The position numbers and the translations under genes were made by a program. Shown here piece by piece: positions 1-11,224 of a DNA stretch of 64,000 nucleotides; position 1 is the stretch's first letter, and each line of letters opens with the position of its first letter. Location of the stretch: assembly GCA_002786065.1 (NCBI GenBank), contig NHNY01000003.1, positions 744,001 through 808,000 on the forward strand, given 5' to 3'. This DNA comes from Microcyclospora pomicola. Lineage: Eukaryota; Ascomycota; Dothideomycetes; Capnodiales. The notes beneath the pieces were generated by a model. The model was not told where the DNA came from. It searched no databases and worked only from the letters and a program-made list of their open reading frames with translations.

Positions 1-908
1 AAGTACCCATCCACATCTCCGCGTACGGCTTGCTCTCGTCCAGCTTAAAGTCGGTCTGTGGCCCTTTGCCGTCCCATCCTGTTTGCTTAGCACATAATCG
101 AGCAGCAACTGAGTTAGACCCTTGCTTTCCCCATGGATATTGGTTGCAACTCGTCTTGAGAGCGTATGCTGGTTCGACAGACATTATGATAGACGGGCGA
201 TTGAAGCGTGGGATGAGGAGAATGGAAAGCAATGATTGTGAGAATGGTGTGCGTGTTTGGAAAGGAAGATATAGAAATGCCGTCCATGACATGTACTGTC
301 GTCGAACATGACGTTGGACCATCGTCACATCTCGTCCGGCAGCGTCGGAGGCTCATGTTCCTGTAGATCTCGTCGGTTCTCCTTGGCTCTTCCACCTGAC
401 TTGAGACGAGGTGTACCTAATGTTGGGCATCTTTGGCTTCAACGAATTGTAGCTGTCACTACGATGCGAGTTTTAGAGCGACGTGACGAGCTGAAGTTAG
501 AGGTGTCATGCTGTACACCCTTAGAGTGATGCACAAAGCAGTCCTGCACGTATTCGGTCATGTGAAATCAGCTACGAACATCCTGATTTCTGCAACGGTC
601 GCAAGTAAGGACTTCATTATTCACGATCAGAGTGAACGAAAGGAGTTGGCAAATGATAAGTGTGTTCTTCTCGACACTGCCATCATGGTATGCCGATGCC
701 AAGACCGCGATTCGATGGCCTCAGGCAGTAGAAATTGCTCTACATAGCACAATCGATAAGCTCTCTTATCGCCTATCAGAATTGTCCCGCCAGAAATTTG
801 AGCGTAAATTGTATTGGCAACTTTCACGAAACCGTGATTGAGACGTTTATTGCACTCACCCTGGCTATTCCCTTCAGATTCAAGGCCGGTGGTACCGGCG
901 CCGCTCCA
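1..908. other. intergenic, upstream of TSR1
   Basis: No gene is recognised. Several short open frames occur on both strands but none has recognisable protein character. The open frame of TSR1 runs upstream to about 735, but the translated extension has no family resemblance. A pyrimidine-rich stretch ending in CAG near 880-885 could be a 3' splice site of a 5' UTR intron. Confidence 0.5.
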
Positions 909-3416
909 ATGGCCTCAGTTGCACAGCACCATCATCGTTCGACCACGAAAGCATCAAACAAGTCGTTTAAATCCCGCCACTCCACCAAGTCCGCCCTCAA
1001 GGAGCAGTCCAAAGGAAAGGTCGAGAAGCTGGAAAAGGGCAGCAGAAAGACGCCACAACAGCATGTCATGTCGAAGCTTGACCGGAAGAATCATGCCAAA
1101 CAGCATAGATTGAACAAAACGGAATCAAGAAGGGAGGAGGGGAGTGTCTTTATTGGACGCGACTGTGCACCACGAACGGTGGCTGTAATACCACTATGCA
1201 AGGATGTCAGTGTCGATGGAGTACTTAAGAGCTTGAACGCCGGGGTAGAGGTGGAGGAAGAGCGCCCTTTGCAAGGAAGTCTGACCTGGAGAATCGATGT
1301 CCCCCGCTTCAAGCAACGAGTGCAATACATAACACCTCCTCGCGATCTGCTACATGCGTTGGACGCTTGTCGAGTGGCAGATTTCGTGCTCTTCGTGTTG
1401 AGTGCACAGGAAGAGGTGGATGAGCTCGGAGAGCAGATGTTGCGATGCATCGAGTCACAGGGTGTCTCCACGGTCATCACTGGTGTCACTGGATTGGAAC
1501 ACATTGAGCCGGCGAAGAAGCGACCAGACGTGCTTAAGAGCTTGAAGAGCTACATCACTCACTTCTTCGCCTCACAAGAGAAGGTTCATGATCTGTCAAA
1601 CCGCCAGGACTGCAGTAATGCAATGCGAAGTTTGTGCACAACAATGCCCAAAGGGATATACTGGCGGGAGGACAGGAGTTGGATGTTGCTCGACGAAGTA
1701 CAGCTCGATACAACGCAAGCTACCGTGACAGGAGTGGTACGAGGGAGAAGCCTCAAAGTGGATCGATTGGTTCAGGTCGGCGAATGGGGCGACTTTCAGA
1801 TCGAAAAAATTGTGGCCGCACCCCTGGACTCACGACAGAAAAGAGTGAAGACGAACGAAATGGCCGTCGATAGCACAGAAATTGGTCAGGTACTTCAGAC
1901 GCCTAGTGACGACCAAGACGATCTTGCCGAGCTCGCCCCCGAAGACATAACAATGGACGGTGGTTTCCAGGCCCCAACTGTTTCATTAGCGCCCTCGGAG
2001 AAGAAGGCTGTATTGCTGGACGACCATCATTACTTTCATAAAGATGAAGCTGATGAGATAGCCCCACCGAAGAGGCTTCCCAAAGGTACGAGCAAGTATC
2101 AGGCTGCCTGGTTTCTAGGTGATATGTCCGATGATGGATCCGACATGGAAGATGTGGACGGCGACGACGAAGAGATGGACTTCGGCGGAGTGGAATTAAA
2201 AGATGGTCCTGCCGAAGGTCACTTTGATGATACGATGCCCGAGCCAACCGAGATTGGTGGAACGGAGTATCCTCAAAGCGAGATGTTCAAGGACCCTGCG
2301 CCAGAAGACGAAGTCGATCAGTTGCAAGCATACCGTAAGCAGCGAAGGGACGAAGCGGAAGAAGATCGAGAATTCCCCGACGAGATCGAGCTTCATCCCG
2401 GAGTGGACGCACGAGAGCGACTCGCAAGATATCGTGGTCTGAAAAGTATGCGAACGAGCGCATGGGACACTGAAGAGGACAGACCGCATGAGCCAGAAAC
2501 ATGGAGTAGACTACTTGAGATCAGCGACTACAAGTCGGCAAAGAATCGCGTAATCAAGGAAGCTCTACTTCCCGATGGCGTAAAAGCAGGAACGCGTGTG
2601 CAAATTCACCTCCGTGTCGATGCCAATCGGCTTGCACAGCTCCAAACCACACCGAGTCCGAGCGCGCTGTTCTCCCTCCTTCGCCATGAACACAAACAGA
2701 CGGCGGTCAACTGCTCAATGAATCTCTCCTCCGAGTATGAAGGACCGTTGAAGAGCAAGACTTCCCTTATCCTGCAGTGTGGACCTCGAAGACTGGTCAT
2801 AAACCCGCTCTTCAGCCAGCCCGGTAATACCCCTAATAACGTCCACAAATTCGATCGTTATCTTCATCCTGGCCGTACGGCTGTCGCCAGCTTCATCGGA
2901 CCATTGATCTGGGGAAGCGTGCCATGTCTTTACTTCAAGTCCACCATGGCAGCTCCGCCGGTTGACGCTGTTGACGATCTCGCCCAAGCTTTCAGATCTT
3001 CACAAGCAGGGGCAAACTTCGAGCTCATCGGCACAGGGACGTCGCTCCCACCATCGACTTCGCGCGTCGTCGCCAAACGCATCATCCTGACTGGCCACCC
3101 ATACAAGATCCATAAGAAGCTTGTGACCGTGCGGTATATGTTCTTCAACGATGCGGACGTCGAGTACTTCCGCGCTTTGCAGCTGTGGACCAAACGTGGC
3201 CGAAGCGGATACATGAAGGAAGCGCTAGGTACACACGGCTACTTCAAGGCGACGTTCGATGGCAAGATCAATCCTTTAGATGCGGTGGCGGTCAGTCTGT
3301 ATAAGCGCGTGTGGCCGCGGCAGGCATCGATGTGGACGCCAGGGATGGTCGTTGAGTCGGCAGATGATAGCACAGCTCCTGAGCTGGTGGCTGCAGATGT
3401 CATGATGCAGGAATGA
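909..3416 (+). CDS. TSR1: Tsr1, 40S ribosome biogenesis factor
   Basis: Single-exon gene for an 835-residue protein, close to the usual 790-840 of Tsr1. The ATG at 909 was chosen because it gives the family's characteristic start, MASVAQHHHRSTTKASNK, followed by a Lys-rich nucleolar-type tail. A degenerate GTPase-like region and AARP2CN-type domain follow, then an acidic Asp/Glu stretch at about residues 405-425, and the C-terminal RIBIOP_C/DUF663 region (KRIILTGHPYKIHKK and a YKRVWPR end). Known role: Tsr1 is a catalytically inactive relative of the GTPase Bms1 that binds pre-40S particles and blocks premature translation-factor binding during late cytoplasmic 40S maturation. It converges with the next gene, with 204 bp between stops. 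I see no anomaly. Confidence 0.95.
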   Translation: MASVAQHHHRSTTKASNKSFKSRHSTKSALKEQSKGKVEKLEKGSRKTPQQHVMSKLDRKNHAKQHRLNKTESRREEGSVFIGRDCAPRTVAVIPLCKDVSVDGVLKSLNAGVEVEEERPLQGSLTWRIDVPRFKQRVQYITPPRDLLHALDACRVADFVLFVLSAQEEVDELGEQMLRCIESQGVSTVITGVTGLEHIEPAKKRPDVLKSLKSYITHFFASQEKVHDLSNRQDCSNAMRSLCTTMPKGIYWREDRSWMLLDEVQLDTTQATVTGVVRGRSLKVDRLVQVGEWGDFQIEKIVAAPLDSRQKRVKTNEMAVDSTEIGQVLQTPSDDQDDLAELAPEDITMDGGFQAPTVSLAPSEKKAVLLDDHHYFHKDEADEIAPPKRLPKGTSKYQAAWFLGDMSDDGSDMEDVDGDDEEMDFGGVELKDGPAEGHFDDTMPEPTEIGGTEYPQSEMFKDPAPEDEVDQLQAYRKQRRDEAEEDREFPDEIELHPGVDARERLARYRGLKSMRTSAWDTEEDRPHEPETWSRLLEISDYKSAKNRVIKEALLPDGVKAGTRVQIHLRVDANRLAQLQTTPSPSALFSLLRHEHKQTAVNCSMNLSSEYEGPLKSKTSLILQCGPRRLVINPLFSQPGNTPNNVHKFDRYLHPGRTAVASFIGPLIWGSVPCLYFKSTMAAPPVDAVDDLAQAFRSSQAGANFELIGTGTSLPPSTSRVVAKRIILTGHPYKIHKKLVTVRYMFFNDADVEYFRALQLWTKRGRSGYMKEALGTHGYFKATFDGKINPLDAVAVSLYKRVWPRQASMWTPGMVVESADDSTAPELVAADVMMQE

Positions 3417-3620
3417 AATGCAATGGGAGATGTAGCTGCGCAGTGCAATATATGACGATTTGACGACATGCACAACCATAGACTCGCTACGAACGTGATC
3501 TTTAGACAATATTGCTTGGCAAAAGTAGACGGCTGCAGATGTAGTTCTAGGCACATTTCGTCCAGCAATCTAGCTTATCCATTATGACGAGATCTCTACA
3601 CCATTTCTCCTCTTTTCCTA

Positions 3621-5712
3621 CTACTGTCCCGCTAGCTCCACGGCCCCAACCAAAGACGCTGCATCTGTGACCGCGACCCTCGCGATCTTCTTCAACTCTG
3701 TCTTGTGATCCGCCTCACGGAACAACTCTAGTCGCTCCGGCTCGTCTCGCGCCTCGATCGTCAGCGTCTCGTACCCTTGCTTGATAATCTTATTGACTTC
3801 ACGCGGGCTGAGATGATCTTTCTTGCTGCGCTGCGCATCGATGAGCGTCGTGTAGTGCTGCGAGACGCTGATGAGCGTGTTGATCGAAGCCTTCACGTCT
3901 GGGGCCGTGCCGATGAAGTACGTCTCGCGGAACTTGGTCAACGCGTCGCCGGACTCGACGAGCTTGTAGAATAAGTCGTCATAGGCGGCAGCTTGTGGGA
4001 GGAAGGCTTCTCCTGAAACCAAAGCGAGGACGAGAAGGTCAGCAAGGGCGTGGACGAGCGTGGGCGTGCCGGAGAGGAAGTTGAGGTCGTCTGGGTAGGT
4101 GTTGAGGAAACGGATGAAGGAGAGCAAGGAACGCCATAGCTCGGACCAGTGATAGGCGAGCTTTGTGCGAGAGCGGGCTAGGTAGTGTAGCAGGCGTGAG
4201 AGGATCGCGAGACTTTGGATGTAGAAGCCTGTGTCGAGGCGTTTGCGGAGGTTGTGGTTCATGCCGTCCATGATGAGATCGATGATGGAAGCTGAGTAAG
4301 TGTGTTCTTGTGTGCTCGGGAGTGGCAGGTGAGGTGGCCTTTGTCGACACAGTCTCACGGGCATGCTGATCTCGCACAGTTGCTTAGTCAAGATAGGGTC
4401 TTCCACCACGATCAACAGCGTCATGAGGCATAAATAGGCATATAAAGATGCTCGCGAAGATCGATATGCATGTTGAAACAGGTATGATGTGAAAGACAAA
4501 AAGTTGCTGAACGGCGCTGCATGCTTCTTGTCCAGAGCTGGAGCTGTGAGGAAGTGGTGAGTGAACACTTTGTTGGCCAAGATAAAGTCATACAAAGTAA
4601 GCAAGGTCGATGCTTCGACTCCAGGTCTGAGGCGTGTTAGCTTGGTCATGCTAGAGACAGCAGAGGGCTTACTGTTCAGCAAAGAGCTCTCGCTGCTGCT
4701 CCTCTGTCAACGTAGGGGGTGCAGTTCGGCTTTTGGTCAAAGCGCCGAGACCGACATATGAGAGCGGTGCAGTCAAGTTCCAGCCGGCGGGTGTATCGTC
4801 CTGGATTACCACATATTTCTCTCGCAAGATTGTGCAGGTCCACCCAACCGCGTCAACGACCTTACTCATAGCTTCTTCGTTCACGAAGTCGGCGAACCGT
4901 ACGCGATACTGATTGTGGACCTCGAATTTATTGTAGTTGGCTAGCAGACCTGTAAGAAGAAATGGCTCTGAGGCCTGGAGAGGGCTCTCCAATTGATGCA
5001 CAAGCTGTGATAGTCAGCATGGCGATGCAGTGTTTCTGAAGAAAAGAGCATTACCTTCATCAGCGCCGGAAAAAAGTCGCGATGGATGAAGTAGGACACC
5101 AGAGCAGTCTGATATCCACCGGCCACAACCGCTATGGCTGTTCTTACAGCTTTTTGCCGAAATGGGATACTTCTTCCATCCTTGATAGCATGATCCAACG
5201 TAGCAACGAGCTCAGTGAACACAGCATCGACACTGTCAAGCCCGGCAAGAACCTCGATAATATCGGCACTCGGAGTGGCGAACTTCTTGGCTAGGACAAC
5301 GGCAAAGAAGACTGTAAGAGTCTAAGTCATTTGTTGGCGATCGAGGTCTCCGAATATGCGATATGGGGTGACTTACATCAAGAGCATGCTCATCTGCTGG
5401 CGCTCTACCAAGCTTCAACTGTTCGACGGCCTGGTGCAGAAGCTGTTGAGGCTGATGCTGGAAATGGAGTAGAAAGTCGGGGCTTGTGGCCTCCAGAATC
5501 TCGCGTAGACGAGATGTGTCTGGTTTGAGAAGGAAGAACTCCCGCCAAAATCCTTCTGGTTTCTCTTCATCTTCGGTTTCCTGACGACTTCAGTATCATA
5601 TAGGAGAGCTGGAAAGGCCTCTTCTTACGCTGAATAAGTTGTTATACAAGCCAACAATTTTGGGCTCGAAGACCTCCGGCCTAGCTTGCTGCGTCAAGGG
5701 TGACTGTTCCAT
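3621..5712 (-). CDS. ARMH3/DUF1741 armadillo-like protein
   Basis: Five-exon gene, 630 residues: exons 5629-5712, 5377-5580, 5055-5321, 4673-5004 and 3621-4626 on the minus strand. Introns are 46-55 nt with GTAAGN/GTAATG donors and all junctions keep frame. The start (MEQSPLTQQARPEVF) and the motifs GFWREFFLLKPD, LDTLTV, VRLCRQRPP and DGMNHNLRKRL match the fungal DUF1741 family (armadillo-like helical domain protein, vertebrate ARMH3/C10orf76). The vertebrate protein works with GBF1 and PI4KB at the Golgi to support PI4P production. Whether the fungal protein does the same is inference. The protein looks all-helical, with no signal peptide or membrane span. Confidence in the family is high, in the function moderate. 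Confidence 0.88.
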
Positions 5713-6085
5713 GTTGGCATTGATGACTGTTAGATGTAGGCACGAAAGATACTGTTAATGGAAGTAGTGCATGGTAAGATGCATTGAGCGAACAGATTGT
5801 TCATTCGTGTGGCATTCTCTGTTTCCTGGGCTCCAAGCTGACAGTTTTGACATGTACGATTTGCCTCGTGCAGCAGCTTTTAAGTAACGTACACGTACGC
5901 GCTCTGAGGGCGCCGTTGAATAGCTAAAACCAGATAGAGTTAAAACTAGCGTATCAGGGTCTCAACCACGAGGTTATCTAGCTAATCTACGTCATTGAAG
6001 CATCGACTTGATCGTGTGTGCATTCTACACTTGTCCTCAATCCATCTTTGGCAATACAGCCACCACATTTCAATCTTAAGGAGCA
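5713..6085. promoter_or_regulatory. divergent promoter, ARMH3-like / DUF726
   Basis: A 373-bp stretch between two divergent start codons, so it must hold both promoters. No coding potential is seen. There is a short alternating run around 5886-5900 (AACGTACACGTACGCG). No specific transcription-factor site can be assigned. Confidence 0.5.
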
Positions 6086-8371
6086 ATGGCCAGTCTATTC
6101 TCTCAAGTAAAGGCCGGTTGGTCAGGTTCCTCGGATCAAGCTCATGGCCAACATGACGAGGAAGAGCAATCGCTCACCACGATACTGACCACACAAGATG
6201 ATCGAAGCGCTTTGACATTGTTAGTTGCCGATTGTACGGATACCATGCGCAAGTCCATATCGGACATCTTCGATGCAACTCAGACAGGGACCAAGGATGA
6301 TATCGTAGCCGGTCCTACAGGTGACAAGGTGTTGCAGGAAGCCGCAACCAGCAACAGCAATGCCGACGCTGCCGACCTGGAGAAGATGCAGCAGGAGCTC
6401 GCAAAACGAGAAAAAGAGCTCAGTGGACCTAAGATGCAGGAATTGAAACTTGCTGCGCTCCATTATTTTGACGAGTGGAGGAACAATGTCATCCAGAGAG
6501 TCGGAGAGATTGTCAATGCGAAGGAGGAACCCGCTCCAGCAAAGACAGCCACGAAGTCGAGCCCCAAAGGTACAACAGAACGGGCAGCCGCGCCAAAGGA
6601 ACATCAAGGTCTACCAGAGGTCGATCAAGGCGTGGCAGACGCCATGAAAAAGTTGTATCCGCCAATCGAAAACACGTTGAGTCGATTCGAGCAAGATAAG
6701 AAGGCATTGATCTTGCATTCTTTACTGCTTTTGATGTTGAGCTTGGAGAACTACCAGTCGTACTCGCGGACGTTACTATTGCACCTCACAACAAGCCTCG
6801 GATTGCCAGTATCCCTCTTGTCTCATGACGAGGCCAAAGTGGCACGAGGCCTTCTCGTCGCAGCGGAGAACATGGAAGCTGAAGACGAGACGAAGAAGAA
6901 AGCCGAGGAAAATCAAGGTAGCCGCAAATGGAAGGTCGGTCTGGCTACAGTTGCGGGCGCCGCTCTTATAGGTGTCACTGGTGGTCTCGCTGCACCGTTG
7001 CTTGCAGCTGGTATCGGTACGACCATGGGTGCGCTTGGCCTAGGCGCAACCGCTGCAGCTGGCTACCTTGGAACGCTAGCAGGCAGTGCAGTCCTCGTCG
7101 GAGGGTTGTTCGGTGCCTATGGTGGCCGAATGACAGGAAAGATGATGGATCAGTACGCTCGCGAGGTTGAGGACTTTGGATTCGTGCCTATCCATGAATC
7201 GCACAAACCACGCAAGATAGAGCACGAGTACAGAAGATTGCGAGTGGCGATTGGAGTCAGTGGCTGGCTGACGGACAAGGACGAAGTTGTGCAGCCGTGG
7301 AAAGTCATTGGAACTGGCCTCGAGAGCTTTGCGTTACGATTCGAATTGGAGGCCTTGATGAACCTTGGCAACTCCATCACGACTATGGTGACCAGTGCCG
7401 CGTGGGGCTATGCCAAGGTCGAGATCATCAAGCGAACCGTATTCGCTAGCTTGTACGCTGGCTTATGGCCATTGGGCCTGTTGAAGGTCGGCAGGATCAT
7501 TGATAATCCATTCAGCGTTGCCAGCTGGCGGGCTGTCAAAGCTGGAGAAGTCCTTGCGGACGCGATCATCAACAAAGCGCAGGGCGAGCGACCAGTCACG
7601 CTCGTAGGGTATAGTCTTGGTGCCAAGGTCATCTTCACTTGCCTACAACGACTTGCAGAGCGCAAAGCCTTTGGATTGGTCGAGTCAGTAATCTTGGTAG
7701 GCGCTCCAACGCCATCCACCGCTGCAGACTGGCGCATGATCCGTGCTGTGGTGTCAGGTCGCGTCGTCAACGTCTACAGCACCAACGACTACATCCTCGC
7801 CTTCCTGTACCGCAGCAGCAGTATCCAATACGGCGTCGCTGGCCTACAAGCCATCGAAGGCGTGACAGGGATCGAGAATGTCGACGTCAGCGATATGGTG
7901 ACTGGACACACCGCTTACCGCTTCCTAACAGGGTCGATCTTGAGCAAGATCGGGTTCGAGGATATCGACCAGGTGGAGCTCGCCAAGGAACGGAAAGAGC
8001 ACGAGAAGGAAGAGAAGGAAGAGCAGCGGCTACGTGCAGAAAGCGAAAAGCAAGCCGGTCTGCCGGCCACCTCCTCGAGCTCGGAAGTCAGCGATGAGCA
8101 CGTCCAGGATCTCGAGAAGGAGATCGAGGAGAAGAACAAACGGTCGTACCTCGGCTGGGCGCAGGAGAAGATGGCCGGGGCCGGAAGCAGTGCTGCGGGC
8201 GCGTACGAGATGGCCAAGAAGCGGTTCAGCTCCCCGAGTGCTGGGAGTTCGTCCCCAGCTGCCAGACCCGCTGCTGATGCAGATGATCTGGCGAAGAATG
8301 CAGACATTGATATACCTACGGCTGCAGGCGATGGGGTGCCGCAGGATGACACAAAGGCTAAGCTGATCTGA
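6086..8371 (+). CDS. DUF726 membrane protein (Mil1/TMCO4 family)
   Basis: Single-exon, 761 residues. The N-terminal third is acidic and helical. At about residues 281-353 lies a Gly/Ala-rich hydrophobic region that could form two membrane hairpins. It is followed by an alpha/beta-hydrolase-like core with the nucleophile-elbow motif GYSLGA at about 508-513 and the family signature ILVGAPTP. The C-terminal 130 residues begin with a highly charged E/K coiled-coil-like segment and end in a Ser/Ala/Pro-rich tail. This order is that of DUF726 proteins (human TMCO4, yeast Mil1/YFL034W, an AP-1 clathrin adaptor partner). Whether the GxSxG serine is a working lipase/esterase nucleophile is not established. 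ATG context AGCAATGG is good and the hydrophilic N-terminus carries no signal peptide. Confidence 0.9.
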   Translation: MASLFSQVKAGWSGSSDQAHGQHDEEEQSLTTILTTQDDRSALTLLVADCTDTMRKSISDIFDATQTGTKDDIVAGPTGDKVLQEAATSNSNADAADLEKMQQELAKREKELSGPKMQELKLAALHYFDEWRNNVIQRVGEIVNAKEEPAPAKTATKSSPKGTTERAAAPKEHQGLPEVDQGVADAMKKLYPPIENTLSRFEQDKKALILHSLLLLMLSLENYQSYSRTLLLHLTTSLGLPVSLLSHDEAKVARGLLVAAENMEAEDETKKKAEENQGSRKWKVGLATVAGAALIGVTGGLAAPLLAAGIGTTMGALGLGATAAAGYLGTLAGSAVLVGGLFGAYGGRMTGKMMDQYAREVEDFGFVPIHESHKPRKIEHEYRRLRVAIGVSGWLTDKDEVVQPWKVIGTGLESFALRFELEALMNLGNSITTMVTSAAWGYAKVEIIKRTVFASLYAGLWPLGLLKVGRIIDNPFSVASWRAVKAGEVLADAIINKAQGERPVTLVGYSLGAKVIFTCLQRLAERKAFGLVESVILVGAPTPSTAADWRMIRAVVSGRVVNVYSTNDYILAFLYRSSSIQYGVAGLQAIEGVTGIENVDVSDMVTGHTAYRFLTGSILSKIGFEDIDQVELAKERKEHEKEEKEEQRLRAESEKQAGLPATSSSSEVSDEHVQDLEKEIEEKNKRSYLGWAQEKMAGAGSSAAGAYEMAKKRFSSPSAGSSSPAARPAADADDLAKNADIDIPTAAGDGVPQDDTKAKLI

Positions 8372-8796
8372 GCAGACGTGCTGGGGAAGACATCATGAAT
8401 AACAGGTAACGAGTGCAATGAAATGAGAAGCGAAAGCTTCTGGCGGATGTGAAGATAGACAATGAAATTATGAAGCATTTCGCATACAGAGCCACAGACC
8501 ACATCATGATGAGTGTGGAGAAGAAGGCCCACACGTGGTCATGAAGTCAAGCCATACGAATTGTTTGCATCGATATGGGCATGTACCTAATTCTGTAGTC
8601 CTACTACATCCATACACTAAGAAATTTGGATAACCTAACGCCACGAATCGTGCTCGCCGGCATCATCAGGACAATCATTACTCGTATACGCCGTGTTCCT
8701 TGACTTGTAGTAAACACCTCGAAACGCCTGTCGCCGTTGCCGCCTCTGCTCCCGACGTGAAGCCTCATTTGGTCGCAGCATGTCCGTGTCATGTTC
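8372..8796. other. intergenic between convergent genes
   Basis: 425 bp between the stop codons of the DUF726 gene and MOB1. Only 3' UTR sequence is expected. No repeat or RNA gene was recognised. Confidence 0.5.
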
Positions 8797-9705
8797 TTAA
8801 TCACTCCTCAGCATGCTCTCCACCAGCTCTCCGAGCGGACCAAACCATTCCGACTTCTTTTCACCTTTACCATCTGCCAGATCGAACTCCTCGACGAAGA
8901 GAACGTAGTGCTTGAAGCCTGTGTTGAGGTGTGCTTCCAATCCTAGGCCTCTGATCACGCCGTAATGATGGCAGTAGATGTGTGCGTAGATTCGGTACAA
9001 GCGCTTGAAGATGGTGCGAATCGTGGTCTGGAAGTTCGCTGGGAACGGCACGCCTGGATGCGTTGGGAAGACGTTCGGGTTGGAAAGGTGGTTCGAGGTC
9101 CAGGTGAGGAGGCAGGAGATATAGGTCGGTGCCGGTAGACGGGTGGGTTTAGGAAAGGCTGGAGGATCGTGCCACAGGTACTCGAACTCATCGGTCGCTT
9201 TCATCTCCGGGCATGTGGTAGGAGAGCAGAACTCTGTGATTGCTCCATAGAGAAGGTTGATCTGGTTGTAGAAGTCGACCACTAAATTCAGAATCAGTAG
9301 CGTTCCAGAGGCATGCTTGCAGCACAATGTGATGCAATTCAACATACCGTTGACAGCGAGCCATTCGTCCCTATCTTCGCCTTCGGGTAGCTTCACGACT
9401 TTCCGCAGACTTCCACTTCCGAGTGTAGCCTCTGCGAATTGCTTCAGCTGCCAGCTGTTGGTGCCCTTGGCGTTCTTGCGCGGCTGGAAGCTGGCTTGAT
9501 TCCTGTTGCGCGCATTACTGTAATCACGAGTCAGTAAGTCACAGTCAAGTACTCCGCCCAAGCTGTGCTGGTGTTTGCTGTGCGTCGAATGCTCCCTTGC
9601 TTCTTGCTAGAAGTTGAAGAGCAGATAAGGATAGTAAAATGGTGTAGCGACGAGAAGCTGTAATTTAGAATGGTAGACGAACATTGTTTGGATGAAGGAA
9701 GTCAT
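8797..9705 (-). CDS. MOB1: Mob1 kinase activator
   Basis: Three exons on the minus strand: 9683-9705 (23 nt), 9517-9348 and 9281-8797, giving 225 residues. The tiny first exon encodes MTSFIQT and splices over a 165-nt intron into [15 protein letters not shown], which restores the family's usual N-terminus. The second intron is 66 nt with donor GTATGT. The Mob1/phocein core is complete: [18 protein letters not shown], the zinc ligands in CSPTTCPEM and HIYCHHY, and the end [12 protein letters not shown]. Known role: Mob1 binds and activates NDR/LATS kinases (Dbf2 in yeast) in the mitotic exit/septation initiation network. The loop around [13 protein letters not shown] and the segment [15 protein letters not shown] differ from common Mob1 sequences, so a diverged Mob1 paralogue cannot be excluded. 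Confidence 0.9.
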
Positions 9706-10353
9706 ATTGAGACCTTTTGTTCAGCTGTCGTCTGTGGGAGCGTGGGTGTTGCAGCGGTGCTGTGTATGAACTTCTTCGTGGTTAGCAGGACAATTGCATC
9801 ACGTTTTGGCTGTAACCCACCTTGTACGTCAAGACGCTTTGGCGCCCTCTGCGCAGACGATGAATCTGGCGCAATAATCGAAGCGACTGGCGGCGTACTG
9901 TCTCGAGAAGATGAAGAAGTAGAAACTTGTATCAGCGTATGGTATACAGACTTGTCGGCAGGTCGTCACCAAGCAAGAAGACCTGAATGCCCGGCGGCGT
10001 TGCATGTGCCGCCAAGCCTAAACAGACTGCCCAATTAGGAAATCTCGTTGTGTGAGGACGGAGGGCGGAGGTGCTTCACTTGAGGCCAGCTACCTCAACC
10101 CATCATCGTCACTTTACACCACACTTTGCTATACCTGGCACTCTCACCGTGGACATATCCTTGTCTTATCTCACATACACCCACCTTCTCACTGTGAGCA
10201 ACACCATTGCGATAGGCATCCTCGTCTAGTATCATAAGGCAGCAGCGCTGACAGCCTGGTCCTAGCTCTTTAATACATCCCAGCAACCATCAATATTAGT
10301 ACCGGCACCCCTCTTAACCGCAGTTCTACCAGATATATACACCTTCTATCACG
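9706..10353. promoter_or_regulatory. divergent promoter, MOB1 / secreted protein gene
   Basis: 648 bp between divergent start codons. A 122-codon open frame within it has no protein-like character and is rejected. Pyrimidine-rich sequence lies at about 10110-10190 upstream of the plus-strand gene. Confidence 0.5.
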
Positions 10354-11224
10354 ATGCGCACCTCTTCACTCATCCTTGCGCTGCCAGCGCTCGCGACTGC
10401 CGCGGAGCAGGTCCCCCTTGTGGACAATATCAAAGGCTGGTTCGCCAAAGCCACTGATGCGATATCATCCGCCTTGCCCCAAGCAGCAACAAACATTCCT
10501 TCCGTTCCAAACCCAGCCGCTGCCGCTGGCGCCGCTGTAGCAGACCTGTCTGTCCATCGGTTGACAAAGGACAACTATGCGCAGCTGCTCGTCCCTGGCG
10601 CTGCGACTGCAAACCCTGGCATCGAGGAATGGATGGTATTTGTGACTGGCGGCAACAAGACCTGCTACGGACTCTGCAACCGCGCTGAGGTGGCCTGGAA
10701 CGAGTCCACTGCGATTCTCGCCGCGACACCATCCTCGCCCAACCTAGCGATGCTGGACTGTGAGCGCGAGGGACAGTTGTGCGCTGGATGGGCCGCCGCC
10801 CCTCCTTCAGTTCTCTACATGCACCTCCCGCAACCGCTCCCTGATCAGTCCACCCCAGCAACCACGTTCCGCGCCATTCCATTGAACCGCACCACGATCA
10901 CCGCCCCCGAGATCGCAGCATTGGTGTTGCAGGAGAAATACAAGGAGACGACGCCATATGAAGGCGCCTTCCACCCATTCGACGGACAAATCGCGAAGCT
11001 TGGCTTGACCATCCCCGTGGGATATGCGATTTGGGGTTTCGCCCAAATCCCTAGCTGGGCGTTCATGATCCTGGTTTCATTCGTATCCAGGACGTTCATG
11101 TAAGTAAACCGCCCACCCGCAGGGCGTCTGCCTAAAGCCAGAACAATGCACTAACATCCATCAAAGGGGACGAAGAGCAGGTGGACCAGCGCCTCGCGCT
11201 CCTGCCGCGGCACGCGCCAACTAG
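10354..11224 (+). CDS. secreted thioredoxin-like, membrane-anchored protein
   Basis: Two exons, 10354-11099 and 11167-11224, giving 267 residues. The 67-nt intron (GTAAGT...AAAG) joins FM to GRRAGGPAPRAPAAARAN. A signal peptide covers about residues 1-17. The middle resembles a thioredoxin fold: WMVFVTGG, then a CxxxC pair (Cys104/Cys108), LAMLDCEREGQLC (Cys136/Cys143) and an APPSV turn in the cis-proline position. N-glycosylation sequons occur at NKT, NES and NRT. Near residues 215-248 there is a hydrophobic segment, then an Arg-rich tail, suggesting a type I ER or secretory-membrane protein with a short cytosolic end. Because the active-site pair is CxxxC rather than CxxC, disulfide exchange is uncertain. 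I know similar uncharacterised Pezizomycotina proteins but no named gene. Confidence 0.75.

Noticed and set aside
9670-10038. 122-codon open frame upstream of the secreted protein gene
   Set aside because: It begins inside the first exon and intron of MOB1 on the other strand and does not resemble a protein.
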